Assembly (NCBI GenBank): GCA_947387575.1
Contig: CANDOC010000009.1
Span: 219,952-283,951, forward strand
Reading direction: 5' to 3'
Source of the DNA: Spongorhabdus nitratireducens
GTDB lineage: Bacteria > Pseudomonadota > Gammaproteobacteria > Pseudomonadales > Endozoicomonadaceae
DNA length: 64,000 nucleotides
The notes under the pieces were generated by a model. That model did not search any database. It saw nothing but the letters and a program-made list of their open reading frames with translations, and was not told the DNA's origin. Shown here piece by piece: positions 55,398-64,000 of the stretch (position 1 is its first letter; every line of letters begins with the position of its first letter). Position numbers and translations under genes: made by a program.

Positions 55398-56483
55398 ATG
55401 AAAAATCTAAATATGTTTAAAATTTTCAAGGGGTGGATCCAGCGTTACCTGTCAGATGAAGAAGCAGTCGTTTTGTTGCTGCTGCTGATTTGTGGCTTTG
55501 CCGTGGTGATTACCATGGGAGGCATGCTGACACCGGTATTCGCATCAATGCTGCTGGCTTATCTGCTGCAGGGGGTTGTTGGCTGGATGGAGCGGCGGGC
55601 TGCCATGCCGCATCTGTTAGCGGTAACAACGGTGTTTTTGTTGTTTGTGACGTTGTTACTCTTTTTCGTTTTCATGTTGATACCACTGCTGTGGGATCAG
55701 ATAACGAACTTTGTTAATGAATTGCCCCGAATGGTCATTCATGGTGAGGAGTTGCTGCGGGAGCTGCCGCGTACCTATCCCGGTTTTATCTCTGAAGACC
55801 AGATTGAAGCACTGATTCAACGTTCTACCGCTCAGGCTGGAAAATTCGGGCAGTGGGCATTGTCATCTTCCCTGGCCAGTCTGCCGGGTATTGTCGGTCT
55901 TTTGATCTATCTGGTACTGGTTCCGATCCTGATTTTCTTCTTTCTCAAGGATCGACAGGAAATCACTGCCTGGTTCACTGCACGTCTGCCACGTGAGCGC
56001 CGGTTGCTGAAACAGGTTGCTGAGGAAATGAATCAGCAGATATCCAATTATATTCGGGGCAAGGCGGTTGAAATTGCTGTAGTGGCTGCAGTCAGCTGGA
56101 TTGCATTTTTCTACCTTGGTCTGAACTATGCGGTGCTGTTAAGTCTGGCCGTAGGCATTTCTGTAGTCATTCCTTATATCGGTGCTGCAGTGGTTACCAT
56201 TCCGATTGCGCTGGTCGGTCTGTTCCAGTGGGGGTGGGGAAACGAATTCTTCCTGCTGATGATTGTCTACGGCATTATTCAGGCACTGGACGGCAATGTG
56301 TTGGTACCCTTACTGTTTTCCGAAGCCGTTAATCTGCACCCGGTTGCCATTATTGTTGCCGTACTGGTGTTTGGTGGGTTCTGGGGATTCTGGGGTGTGT
56401 TCTTTGCCATTCCGCTGGCAACCTTGCTTAAAGCCGTCTTGAATGCATGGCCAAAAACAGAAATTGAAGGCGAGCCTGGGTAG
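55398..56483 (+). CDS. AI-2E/PerM-family transporter
   Basis: 361-residue inner-membrane protein with about eight helices. Family features: GGMLTPVFASMLLAYLLQGVV, FVLVPILIFFFLKDRQEI-like segment, NQQISNYIRGKAVEIAVVA, and IPYIGAAVVTIPIALVGL. Members export autoinducer-2 precursors or sodium, or are of unknown use (PerM). It follows the tusA-like gene by 36 bases; ATG 55413 is a possible later start. Confidence 0.9.
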   Translation: MKNLNMFKIFKGWIQRYLSDEEAVVLLLLLICGFAVVITMGGMLTPVFASMLLAYLLQGVVGWMERRAAMPHLLAVTTVFLLFVTLLLFFVFMLIPLLWDQITNFVNELPRMVIHGEELLRELPRTYPGFISEDQIEALIQRSTAQAGKFGQWALSSSLASLPGIVGLLIYLVLVPILIFFFLKDRQEITAWFTARLPRERRLLKQVAEEMNQQISNYIRGKAVEIAVVAAVSWIAFFYLGLNYAVLLSLAVGISVVIPYIGAAVVTIPIALVGLFQWGWGNEFFLLMIVYGIIQALDGNVLVPLLFSEAVNLHPVAIIVAVLVFGGFWGFWGVFFAIPLATLLKAVLNAWPKTEIEGEPG

Positions 56484-56523
56484 CGGGAAGTTGCTCAAAT
56501 AGCAGGCTTACAAGAAAGAAAAG

Positions 56524-56552
56524 GGCTGGTTGTCGGTGTGTGGCAACCAGCC
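56524..56552 (-). terminator. terminator of bcp
   Basis: Perfect nine-bp stem GGCTGGTTG / CAACCAGCC. The AAGAAAGAAAA on its left gives a T-rich tail on the minus strand. It lies between convergent perM-like and bcp genes. Confidence 0.8.
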
Positions 56553-56562
56553 TGAAGTTAAC

Positions 56563-57093
56563 TCAGTCAGCTTCGGCAACTTCATCCGTTGCGGCAGGCT
56601 TCTTGGGCTCTTCTACCGGCGTCGGGTTGCACAAGGCATAAGATGCTTGCAATACATCATCTACATGACCTTTCAGACGAACCTTGCGCCATTCATGCTG
56701 CAGTATACCGTCCTTGTCGATCAGGAAAGTGCTGCGCTCGATTCCCATAAACTCTTCCCCGTTCATGGTCTTCAGGCGAATCACATCAAACAGCTTGCAT
56801 AGAGCTTCATCTTCATCCGAAATCAATTCAAATGGAAAAGCCTGAGCCGCTTTGAAGGTTTCATGTGATTCAAGGCCGTCTTTTGATACGCCAAAAATGA
56901 TGGTGTCATTTTCATGGAAAGCATCAAAGTGTTCGGTAAACGCCTGCCCTTCACTGGTACAGCCGGGTGTATTGTCTTTGGGATAGAAAAAGAGCACGAC
57001 ATTTTTACCCCGGAGATCTTCCAGGCTAACTGTCTGGTTACTTGTGGCTTTGGCGGTGAAATCCGGTGCCGGTTTTCCTAACGTTACGCTCAT
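56563..57093 (-). CDS. bcp: thiol peroxidase, bacterioferritin-comigratory type
   Basis: 176-residue peroxiredoxin. Peroxidatic Cys 45 lies in FFYPKDNTPGCTSEGQAF. The resolving Cys found five residues later in E. coli Bcp is replaced (Gln 50), so this is a 1-Cys type or uses another Cys (Cys 99). It reduces H2O2 and organic hydroperoxides with thioredoxin. An acidic C-terminal tail (PVEEPKKPAATDEVAEAD) extends beyond the usual end. Confidence 0.94.
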   Translation of the reverse strand: MSVTLGKPAPDFTAKATSNQTVSLEDLRGKNVVLFFYPKDNTPGCTSEGQAFTEHFDAFHENDTIIFGVSKDGLESHETFKAAQAFPFELISDEDEALCKLFDVIRLKTMNGEEFMGIERSTFLIDKDGILQHEWRKVRLKGHVDDVLQASYALCNPTPVEEPKKPAATDEVAEAD

Positions 57094-57631
57094 GATGCTC
57101 CCTTGTTCGCTCTCGATAATCGTTGTTGGTGTTAAACCCTGTCTGGATTGAGGCGCTATTCTGGAGTACGGGTCCGGGAGTACTGGCCGATCTTCCTTCC
57201 TGTACCTTTTAAAGCCTAAAACTTGCTGCCCTGCTAATTCCTTACCCGGTAGTGCATTTTTTGGGTGTTATTGTTCTGATCTATTCAATGATCTACCCAC
57301 TGAACCATCCACGGAGCTTCCCACTGAACTATCCATTGAGCTATCCGGGTTACTTCAGCTGATTCTCTGTTGTGATGTATTGCAACATCAGAATGGCTCG
57401 TTGAAGGACCTTGCTCCGGGTCTCTCTTCAAGCCATGTCCCCAATAATACACTACACATCTTATGACAGCGAAAGCTCGGAATTTGCTGCATGCGAAACA
57501 GTAGGCTTTTTAGTGTTTTGCTGCTAAAACAACCTTTGCTTTGCGTTGAATTACTACTGCAGTGTGGTGTCTTGCTTGTACAAGATTATCGGCAACAGTA
57601 AGATTACGCTTTATTTCCGTGGGGTGTATGC
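57094..57631. other. bcp-dapA divergent gap with a 24-base tandem repeat
   Basis: 540 bases between divergent genes. It contains two tandem copies of a 24-base unit, CCCACTGAACCATCCACGGA... (57296-57319 and 57320-57343), 20 of 24 positions alike, with weaker similarity just before them. On the minus strand this reads as Ser/Gly/Val repeats but is closed by nearby stops. Promoters for bcp and dapA must lie here; none is clear enough to place. Confidence 0.45.
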
Positions 57632-58513
57632 ATGATCACAGGGAGTCTTGTCGCGCTGGTGACGCCAATGAGTGCATCAGGTGACGTTGATACAGAAGCA
57701 CTGGAACGGCTGGTTGATTTTCACCTGGCTAATAAAACCAATGGTATTGTTGCTGTTGGTACCACCGGGGAATCTGCAACGCTGGCTGTGGATGAACACT
57801 GTGATGTGATCCAGCGTGTTGTCAAACAGGTGGCCGGACGCATTCCTGTTATTGCCGGAACCGGTGGTAATGCAACAGCAGAAGCCATTCACCTGACCCG
57901 CAAAGCCAAAGATGCCGGCGCGGATGCTTGCCTGCTGGTAACACCCTACTACAACAAGCCCACTCAGGAAGGTCTGTTTCAGCACTACAAAGCTGTTGCT
58001 GAAGCCGTAGATATTCCGCAGATTCTTTATAATGTTCCAGGTCGTACCGCGGTTGATATGCTGCCGGAAACTGTCATCCGGCTGGCGGAGATTCCGGGGA
58101 TTGTCGGAATCAAGGAAGCGACTGGCGATATTGATCGTGCCAGAACGCTACTGGAAGGCTGTGATGACAACTTTGCGATCTATTCCGGTGATGATGCAAC
58201 CGCGGTCGAGCTGATGCTGGCCGGAGGCCACGGTAATATTTCTGTGACCGCAAACGTGGCTCCAAAAGCCATGAGCCAGTTGTGTGAACTGGCTATCGCC
58301 GGTGATGTGAATGCTGCCAGAGAATTGAATGAATCTCTGATGGCCGTACACCGCAACCTGTTTGTCGAATCCAACCCGATTCCGGTTAAATGGGCGCTGA
58401 CTGAGATGGGAATGATGCAGGAAGGTATTCGTCTTCCCCTGACCTGGCTGTCTGAAGCCTGTCAGCCAGTTGTACGTGAAGCACTTCAGGGTGCCGGGCT
58501 GTTAAAGTCCTGA
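57632..58513 (+). CDS. dapA: 4-hydroxy-tetrahydrodipicolinate synthase
   Basis: First committed enzyme of lysine and diaminopimelate synthesis: condenses pyruvate with aspartate semialdehyde. 293 residues. Schiff-base Lys 161 in VGIKEATGD, Tyr 133 in ILYNVPGRT, and [11 protein letters not shown] near residue 45. bamC follows about 100 bases later, the usual dapA-bamC order. Confidence 0.97.
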   Translation: MITGSLVALVTPMSASGDVDTEALERLVDFHLANKTNGIVAVGTTGESATLAVDEHCDVIQRVVKQVAGRIPVIAGTGGNATAEAIHLTRKAKDAGADACLLVTPYYNKPTQEGLFQHYKAVAEAVDIPQILYNVPGRTAVDMLPETVIRLAEIPGIVGIKEATGDIDRARTLLEGCDDNFAIYSGDDATAVELMLAGGHGNISVTANVAPKAMSQLCELAIAGDVNAARELNESLMAVHRNLFVESNPIPVKWALTEMGMMQEGIRLPLTWLSEACQPVVREALQGAGLLKS

Positions 58514-58609
58514 TTGAATAACGATATCCGCAGCATGTTGTTTTCTTTAAAGCAGCAGGAAGGCAGTATGCTTCGGACAACAGTATTTTCCGGTAAGGAG
58601 AGCCATTGA

Positions 58610-59719
58610 ATGAATCTGGCGGTCAAAACCCTGATCGTAACCGGTGCGGTAGTGTTTACCGCCGGATGCAGCCTGAACCCGTTTGGCAAGGAAGGCTACT
58701 TTCGGGATAAAAGTGGTGACTACGCTGAAGAGCGTGAAGCACCGGCACTGAAAATTCCGGCAGATATGGATCCTCGCGCGACTGCTGAGCTGATGCCTAT
58801 TCCAGCGATTCCGGCCAGCAATAATATTGAGCGGGATAGCACTGATGTTCCTCTGCCTCAGGTTACTCTGAGAACAGATACCAACAGCTACAGCATTCAG
58901 ACTCATGATGGTGTTACCCGTCTGATTACTGACCGTACTCCGGAACAGGTCTGGCCGGTACTGGTGCAGTTTGTTGAGAATACCGGTTTGCCGGTGACTG
59001 CGAGCAGCTCACAGAACGGTACGCTTGAAACAGGCTGGATGCAGCTGGAAAACGACAAGCAGGGTTTCATCAAGCGCTGGTTCACCAGCACCCCGGAAGA
59101 AGAAACTCGTCTGCATATCGAGCTGAAGCCTGATGCTGCGGGTTCTGCTGTCAAAATGAATTATGCGCGTCGCCCGCTGAATGGCCGTGGTGAAGGCTCC
59201 GAATGGAAGAACAGTGGTCAGGGGCCGACTCTGGTACTGCTGAATGAACTGGTTGCCTATATGGCTGGTGAAGAAGCAGCCGTTACCGCTTCTACCCAGA
59301 ACCAGGCGCTTGATCTGAAAGCACAGACTGTACTGGCTTATGAGGGCAGTGGTGCGCCGGTACTGAAGATGAAAGTGCCGTTTGTACGTAGCTGGGCCGC
59401 TGTCGGCAGTGCGATAGAAAAATCACGTATTCCGGTCGCTGACCGTGACCGCAGTGCAGGGATTTACTACATCAAGGTCAATGAAAATATCGAGATCCCG
59501 GTAGAAGATGAAGAGCCGGGCTTCTGGGCCAATCTGTTCGGTGGTGGCAAGAAAGACAAGCCGCAGCTGAAAGATGAAGATGGCCTGATGACCTTGCAGG
59601 TATTGCTGGCTCGGGCCGGTGATGAAACCCAGGTAGTGATCCAGCTGGATGCGGATCATCTGGCACCGAACGATGTCGCTGAAAAGCTGCTCAAGGTGAT
59701 CGAGCGAAATCTGGACTAA
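58610..59719 (+). CDS. bamC: outer-membrane assembly lipoprotein BamC
   Basis: Accessory lipoprotein of the BAM complex. 369 residues. Lipobox FTAGC (Cys 20), then the unstructured N-terminal part that binds BamD (EREAPALKIPADMD). Two helix-grip domains follow (TPEQVWPVLVQFVENTG and VRSWAAVGSAIEKSRIP). GGAG stands nine bases before the start. Confidence 0.93.
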   Translation: MNLAVKTLIVTGAVVFTAGCSLNPFGKEGYFRDKSGDYAEEREAPALKIPADMDPRATAELMPIPAIPASNNIERDSTDVPLPQVTLRTDTNSYSIQTHDGVTRLITDRTPEQVWPVLVQFVENTGLPVTASSSQNGTLETGWMQLENDKQGFIKRWFTSTPEEETRLHIELKPDAAGSAVKMNYARRPLNGRGEGSEWKNSGQGPTLVLLNELVAYMAGEEAAVTASTQNQALDLKAQTVLAYEGSGAPVLKMKVPFVRSWAAVGSAIEKSRIPVADRDRSAGIYYIKVNENIEIPVEDEEPGFWANLFGGGKKDKPQLKDEDGLMTLQVLLARAGDETQVVIQLDADHLAPNDVAEKLLKVIERNLD

Positions 59720-59736
59720 CCCGTCTGTTTGACAAT

Positions 59737-59767
59737 GAAGCCCTGGCCAATGCCGGGGCTTCGTTTT
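59737..59767 (+). terminator. terminator after bamC
   Basis: GAAGCCCTGGC / GCCGGGGCTTC stem (one mismatch) with loop CAAT and a short T-run, 18 bases after the bamC stop. Confidence 0.85.
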
Positions 59768-59824
59768 ATATGACCGTGAAAAGCTGAAGCTGCCCTTAAA
59801 TAAATAACAATAGGACTACTGCGG

Positions 59825-60928
59825 ATGAGTCTTGCTGACAAGGTATTAGCTGTTAACAACGATTTGCCAATTCGTACCGACAGTCCGGTGCACAGTGGCA
59901 AAGTGCGCTCGGTGTACTGGCTGACAGAAGAAGATAGTCGTCGCCTGATCCAGGAAAAGGGCTACGATGTTGCTGCCGATGCACCGCTGGCGATTATGGT
60001 GATCAGTGATCGTATTTCTGCCTTTGACTGCATCTGGCATGGAGAAGGTGGCATGAATGGCGTACCGGGGAAGGGTGCGGCATTGAATGCTATTTCTAAT
60101 CACTGGTTCCAGCTGTTCCGGGAACAGGGGCTGGCTGACAGCCATATTCTGGATATTCCTCATCCGCTGGTGTGGATTGTGCAGAAAGCCCGCCCGGTGA
60201 TGATAGAGGCGATTTGTCGCCAGTATATTACCGGCTCCATGTGGCGTTCCTATGCCAAGGGGGAGCGTGAGTTTTGCGGCATCCAGATTGCTGAGGGGCT
60301 GGAAAAAGACCAGAAGCTGCCTGAGCTGCTGATTACCCCTTCAACCAAAGGTGTGCTTGAAGGTATTCCCGGTGTGCCTGCTGTTGATGATGTGAATATC
60401 ACCCGTAGTGATATCGAGAATAACTATGAGGCGTTCAGTTTCCGTAGTCCGGAAGATATCGACCTGTATGAAAAGCTGCTGAAAGAAGGTTTTGACGTCA
60501 TCAGTAATGAGCTGGCGAAACTGGATCAGGTATTTGTCGATACCAAGTTTGAGTTTGGCTATGTCACTGATGCCAGTGGTCAGGAAAAACTGATCTATAT
60601 GGATGAGGTGGGTACACCGGACTCCTCCCGTATCTGGGATGGTCCTGCTTACCGCGAAGGCAAAGTGGTAGAAAATTCCAAGGAGAGCTTCCGTCAGTTA
60701 CTGTTGAGCCACTTCCCGGATCCTGATGTACTGCTGAATAAGGATCGGATGGAGGAGCGTCAGGCCCTGGCGAAGGATAACGCGCTGCCAGCCTCTGTAC
60801 TGATGAAAGTATCCGAGACCTATGTTGGCATTGCTGAAAAGATAATCGGCAAGAAACTCCAGCTTTCAGATAATCCCCGTTCCGAGATTATTGATATTCT
60901 CCGGGATGAGTATGGGCTTATTGCCTAA
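59825..60928 (+). CDS. purC: SAICAR synthetase, long form
   Basis: Purine-pathway enzyme joining aspartate to CAIR. 367 residues instead of the ~237 of E. coli and Pseudomonas PurC; this is the longer bacterial form I associate with Vibrio and Shewanella. Motifs: [69 protein letters not shown] and [14 protein letters not shown]. Position after dapA-bamC matches Pseudomonas order, so only the enzyme type differs. Confidence 0.95.
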   Translation: MSLADKVLAVNNDLPIRTDSPVHSGKVRSVYWLTEEDSRRLIQEKGYDVAADAPLAIMVISDRISAFDCIWHGEGGMNGVPGKGAALNAISNHWFQLFREQGLADSHILDIPHPLVWIVQKARPVMIEAICRQYITGSMWRSYAKGEREFCGIQIAEGLEKDQKLPELLITPSTKGVLEGIPGVPAVDDVNITRSDIENNYEAFSFRSPEDIDLYEKLLKEGFDVISNELAKLDQVFVDTKFEFGYVTDASGQEKLIYMDEVGTPDSSRIWDGPAYREGKVVENSKESFRQLLLSHFPDPDVLLNKDRMEERQALAKDNALPASVLMKVSETYVGIAEKIIGKKLQLSDNPRSEIIDILRDEYGLIA

Positions 60929-61500
60929 GCAGTGAATAGTGACAGGTGAATGGTATGAATGATGAAGCAGGTTCGAACTTCTCTTTTCATACCGTTCGCC
61001 ATTCACCGGTTTCTATTAACAGACCAACCCTCTCAAAAAGTTGTCCACATAAAAACCTCAAATAATTTATTTGCGTTTTTTTTGTTCTCTGCTACTTCTG
61101 GCTATTGACCTTGTTAATTCGATCCGGTATGGATTGCCCGGGCCTTCTTATGCACATTGGATAAAAGCACAGTCTTTTTTTGCAAAAAAATTACAAGGGA
61201 TGTGCATAAAGGGTTAGTGTTAGTTTTCTGGTGCTGTAACTTGCTGATTTTCATGGTTTTTTTGATTGGTTAAAAAATGATCAATTTGCTGGAAGGCAAG
61301 TGTTTACAGGCGTTTCAACCCTTTGTGCAAGATTAATCCACATACTTATCCACAGAAACTGTGAGTAACTTTTTGTTGTGGATAATGGTGGAAAAAATAG
61401 AACTCTGCCTGTGGGTAAACAGAGTTTTGAAGAGAAAAAATGAAAATTTTTTTCTTCGAAATAACAAATTTTCAATTCACCTGGTTATGGATGCGGTCAG
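60929..61500. other. AT-rich intergenic region with a DnaA-box cluster
   Basis: 570 bases without a supported gene. Sites like the DnaA box TTATNCACA: 61041-61049 (+, TTGTCCACA), 61148-61156 (+, TTATGCACA), 61201-61209 (minus, same), 61334-61342 (+, TAATCCACA), 61346-61354 (+, TTATCCACA), 61377-61385 (minus, exact) and 61410-61418 (minus, one mismatch). Four are exact to consensus. Long A/T runs lie at 61061-61084, 61174-61193 and 61255-61278. Two GATC sites are seen, at 61121 and 61279. Confidence 0.7.
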
Positions 61501-62388
61501 ATGATGCAGATGTCACATGTCATTGAGGTTACTGCCGAGAATTTTAGGGCAGAAGTTCTGGAAAAATCCCAGACAGTTCCCGTGTTGCTGGATATCTGGG
61601 CAGACTGGTGTGAGCCCTGCAAACAGCAATTACCTGTTCTGATGAAGCTGGTAGAGGCTTATCAGGGAAAATTTATTCTGGCCAAGCTGGATGCAGAAGC
61701 TCAGCAGGGGCTGGCGCATCAGCTGATGCAGCAATTAGGTGTGCGCAGTATTCCGACATTAATCTTTCTGGATAAGGGGCAGGTTGCCATGAGTGCCGAC
61801 CGTCAGCCTATTGTGCTGGCAGGTGTACAGCAGGAAAGTGATCTGTGCCAGATTCTGGATGAGCTGACTATGAGTCCGGCTGAAAAGGTCAAGGCGGAAA
61901 TTGATCTGCTACTTGAAAATGGCCAGACAGAAGAAGCGCTACAACTGTTGCAACATATTCTGGCGCAGGAGCCTGAGAATAATGCTCTGCAGGTGCTGCA
62001 GGCTGAGTTGTTGTTGAAGTTGGGACGCACCGATCAGGCACGAATGATTCTGGATGCACTGCCGGCTGATCTTGCAGAAGCTGCCGGTCCTCGCAGCCGT
62101 CTGGCTTTTGTTGATCAGATGGGTGATGCCGAACCGCGGGAGGTACTCGAAGGGCGCCTGGAAGCCAACGAAAAAGATCATGAAGCCCGTTACCAGCTGG
62201 CTATGTATCAGGTGCTGGCTAATGAGGCTGAAGCCGCTCTGGAATCGCTGCTGTTTATTATCCGGGTTGACCGTGAGTTTCGGGATGATGGTGCCCGCAA
62301 ACTGATGTTGCAGATTTTCTCCCAGCTGGAAAAGGGTGACCCTCTGATCAAGCGATATCGCAACCGGTTATTTAGCCTGATGCACTGA
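61501..62388 (+). CDS. cnoX: CnoX-type thioredoxin-fold chaperone (YbbN)
   Basis: 295-residue cytosolic chaperedoxin. Thioredoxin domain (residues 1-115) with a full active site WADWCEPCKQ (Cys 37 and 40), cis-Pro in RSIPTLIF. TPR-like repeats follow (QTEEALQLLQHILAQEPENNALQVLQAELLLKLGRTDQA). E. coli CnoX has lost the first active-site Cys; this one keeps both, so it may retain reductase activity, as reported from memory for Caulobacter. It protects proteins under hypochlorous stress and passes them to GroEL or DnaK. Confidence 0.9.
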   Translation: MMQMSHVIEVTAENFRAEVLEKSQTVPVLLDIWADWCEPCKQQLPVLMKLVEAYQGKFILAKLDAEAQQGLAHQLMQQLGVRSIPTLIFLDKGQVAMSADRQPIVLAGVQQESDLCQILDELTMSPAEKVKAEIDLLLENGQTEEALQLLQHILAQEPENNALQVLQAELLLKLGRTDQARMILDALPADLAEAAGPRSRLAFVDQMGDAEPREVLEGRLEANEKDHEARYQLAMYQVLANEAEAALESLLFIIRVDREFRDDGARKLMLQIFSQLEKGDPLIKRYRNRLFSLMH

Positions 62389-62399
62389 TAAGCTTTTAT

Positions 62400-62445
62400 C
62401 CAGTCCTTCTACATAGCTACGCAGAAAGCTACATAGAAGGGCTGG
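62400..62445. terminator. inverted repeat between cnoX and rdgC
   Basis: CCAGTCCTTCTA (62400-62411) pairs with TAGAAGGGCTGG (62434-62445), one wobble, with further pairing of AGCT inside. It lies between convergent genes; no T-run follows. Confidence 0.6.
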
Positions 62446-62470
62446 ATGTTAGCAGTCTTATCGCTAGTGA

Positions 62471-63385
62471 TTACTTCTCAACTTCACCGCCGAGCACATT
62501 GACCAGTTCACCCAGAAAGCGTGCCAGTGTCATATGCATGATGCTGAAGTCGGCATCAAACTGACTGGCCCGGTCTTCACCACCCTGTTCCTCAGCTTGC
62601 TCCTGCAGCAGGTCACCAAATTTCAAGCGGCGAATAATCAGATCTTCTCCGAGTACGAAGCTCAGATCCTCATTCCATGAAAGTGCCAGGCGGTTTGCCA
62701 GTTTGCCTGCTTCCAAATGATGAGTGATCTCTTCAGCACCCAGATCCATACGGCGGGCGCGAACAATACCGCCTTCATCGCCTGGGTCGCGCAGGTCACA
62801 CTCATCTCCAAGGGAGAAACTGGTGGGCATATGAATGTCACCTGCCTTGATCCACTGTGTCATTGTTGCGGTAGGTGCTGTTTTAAGCGCCGGTGGAACA
62901 ACCGGCAAGCTGCCAATGGCCTGACGCAATGCTGCAGTCATCTCTTCGGCTTTTTTAAAACTGCCTGCATCGACAATCATCCAGCCGTGCTGGCGATCGA
63001 TATAGGCAAAGGTTTTAGTGCGGCGGGTAAAGGCTCGAGGCAGCAAAGTCTGGATGACTTCTTCTTTAATGCTCTCCTTTTCCTTACGGAAAACCTGGCG
63101 GCCCTGTTCAGCTTCTATAAGTTGAACCTTCTCCTCTACATGTTCACGAATAACGGAAGCAGGAAGAATTTTTTCTTCCTTGCAGGCGGTGATCATTGTG
63201 CACTGACCGGCAACATGCGTCAGCATCTCGCTGTCTTCACCCAGAGGGGAAACCCAGCCATAGGTCACAGTGTCCTGGGAGCCACAGGGGCGAAAACGCT
63301 TTTCAGCCAGTTTGGTCTCAAGTGTCTCGTTATCTGTTTCCAGTGTTTGGGTAAAGCGATAAAGGATAAGATTTTTAAACCACAT
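62471..63385 (-). CDS. rdgC: recombination-associated protein RdgC
   Basis: Ring-shaped nucleoid-associated DNA-binding protein that restrains RecA. The start at 63385 gives 304 residues (MWFKNLILYRFT is the family start); the frame continues to 63415 without support. Other family blocks: FRPCGSQDTVTYGWVSPLG, RAFTRRTKTFAYID, LGDECDLRDPGDEGG and LALSWNEDLSFVL. Confidence 0.95.
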   Translation of the reverse strand: MWFKNLILYRFTQTLETDNETLETKLAEKRFRPCGSQDTVTYGWVSPLGEDSEMLTHVAGQCTMITACKEEKILPASVIREHVEEKVQLIEAEQGRQVFRKEKESIKEEVIQTLLPRAFTRRTKTFAYIDRQHGWMIVDAGSFKKAEEMTAALRQAIGSLPVVPPALKTAPTATMTQWIKAGDIHMPTSFSLGDECDLRDPGDEGGIVRARRMDLGAEEITHHLEAGKLANRLALSWNEDLSFVLGEDLIIRRLKFGDLLQEQAEEQGGEDRASQFDADFSIMHMTLARFLGELVNVLGGEVEK

Positions 63386-63539
63386 AAACGGATTCTGCTC
63401 CCTTGAGGGCGCCATTGTGAGTGAAGTAAAGCATGTCTGAATAAAAGACGATGCTTCTATATAGAAGAAATGAAAATCAGATACAGATAAAGCTGGTTGA
63501 TATCATAAAACGTATTTACCGAAATTTGCACTTTCGGAC

Positions 63540-63569
63540 TTGCAGTCTGAACAATCCCCTGCTTATAAT
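63540..63569 (+). promoter_or_regulatory. promoter of the tRNA-Val/Asp/Val cluster
   Basis: TTGCAG (63540-63545), 18 bases, a perfect TATAAT (63564-63569), then a GC-rich discriminator (CGCGCCG) as expected for stable-RNA promoters. Confidence 0.65.
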
Positions 63570-63633
63570 TCGCGCCGTCCTGAGATGAGCGGTCAACGAC
63601 GCATATCAGGGCAGATCAATTAATGATCATTCA

Positions 63634-63709
63634 GGGTGATTAGCTCAGCTGGGAGAGCATCTGCCTTACAAGCAGAGGGTCGGCGGTTCGATCCCGTCAT
63701 CACCCACCA
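63634..63709 (+). tRNA. tRNA-Val (anticodon TAC)
   Basis: 76-base tRNA, acceptor stem GGGTGAT / ATCACCC, anticodon loop CTTACAA with anticodon TAC, T-arm GGTTCGATCCC, CCA encoded. Confidence 0.97.
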
Positions 63710-63761
63710 CATTTTATTGTTTTGATTACGACAGGCAATCAAGGCAATTGAAAAAGAATGC

Positions 63762-63838
63762 GGACCGGTAGTTCAGTTGGTTAGAATGCCGGCCTGTCAC
63801 GCCGGAGGTCGCGGGTTCGAGTCCCGTCCGGTCCGCCA
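63762..63838 (+). tRNA. tRNA-Asp (anticodon GTC)
   Basis: 77-base tRNA, acceptor stem GGACCGG / CCGGTCC, anticodon loop CTGTCAC with anticodon GTC, T-arm GGTTCGAGTCC, CCA encoded. Confidence 0.97.
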
Positions 63839-63927
63839 CGCTTTACAATATTTTGTTTTAAGCGTGTTTGATAAATCAGGTTGTTGATTTATCACAAGTT
63901 GCACGGTAAAGTGCAGCGCAGATTTCA

Positions 63928-64000
63928 GGGTGATTAGCTCAGCTGGGAGAGCATCTGCCTTACAAGCAGAGGGTCGGCGGTTCGATCCCGTCATCACCCA
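63928..64000 (+). tRNA. tRNA-Val (anticodon TAC), second copy, cut by window end
   Basis: Identical over 73 bases to the tRNA-Val at 63634. The window ends at the discriminator A, so the CCA is not visible. Confidence 0.95.

Noticed and set aside
57260..57360. Ser/Gly/Val-rich minus-strand frame over the 24-base repeat
   Set aside because: Stops close it on both sides and there is no start with a ribosome site.

Overview
The window is chromosomal DNA from a gammaproteobacterium. The housekeeping gene order closely resembles, from memory, the Pseudomonas aeruginosa segment running from the TlpA-like/acylphosphatase/proS block through aspS, yebC, ruvCAB, ybgC-tolQRAB-pal-cpoB, nadA, bepA, tusA, perM, bcp, dapA, bamC and purC. 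Some content is more Vibrio-like: the napFDABC order and the 367-residue form of PurC. An Oceanospirillales/Endozoicomonas-like marine bacterium would fit, but that assignment is an inference. I see no insertion sequence, phage, CRISPR array or rRNA.

Layout. 0-5.3 kb: a partial gene, a TlpA-like lipoprotein, acyP, proS (minus), a HIT protein and slyX, a membrane-anchored cold-shock-domain protein (minus), and a Lys/Ala-rich histone-like protein with an HU-type domain. 5.4-8.4 kb: two OprD-family porins in tandem (minus). 9.0-11.3 kb: an FmdB-type zinc ribbon and aspS. 11.4-15.6 kb: an accessory operon of five genes (exported YHS protein, four-helix membrane protein, two ATP-grasp ligases, MFS transporter) whose product I cannot name. 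15.6-21.3 kb (minus): napFDABC, a 43-residue membrane protein and moaA, that is, periplasmic nitrate reductase plus the first enzyme of its molybdenum cofactor. 21.5-27.9 kb: yebC, ruvC and ruvA, then an insertion (an exported Cys-rich orphan, ferritin, a RarD-type transporter) that separates ruvA from ruvB. 28-34.4 kb: ybgC, tolQRAB, pal, cpoB and tRNA-Lys; then nadA.

35.7-53.2 kb is a surface-polysaccharide locus placed between nadA and bepA. Its left part carries a GT4, a DUF6625-like protein, an O-antigen ligase-like protein, a GT2, galU and a divergent GT2. Its right part begins with a JUMPstart/ops element, the recruitment site for the antiterminator RfaH, and runs through GT4, GT2, GT11, gmd, a colC/fcl-type reductase, colD, gmm, manC and GT2 to a strong terminator; a second O-antigen ligase-like gene follows. 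Together manC, gmd, colD and the reductase predict GDP-L-colitose synthesis from mannose-1-phosphate, and the GT11 enzyme is a candidate colitosyltransferase.

53.2-63.4 kb: a previously uncalled 35-residue lipoprotein, bepA, tusA-like, perM-like, bcp, dapA, bamC, purC, cnoX and rdgC. The purC-cnoX gap holds at least seven DnaA-box-like sites in an AT-rich stretch, a candidate replication origin or DnaA-titration site. The right edge carries tRNA-Val, tRNA-Asp and a second identical tRNA-Val cut by the window end.
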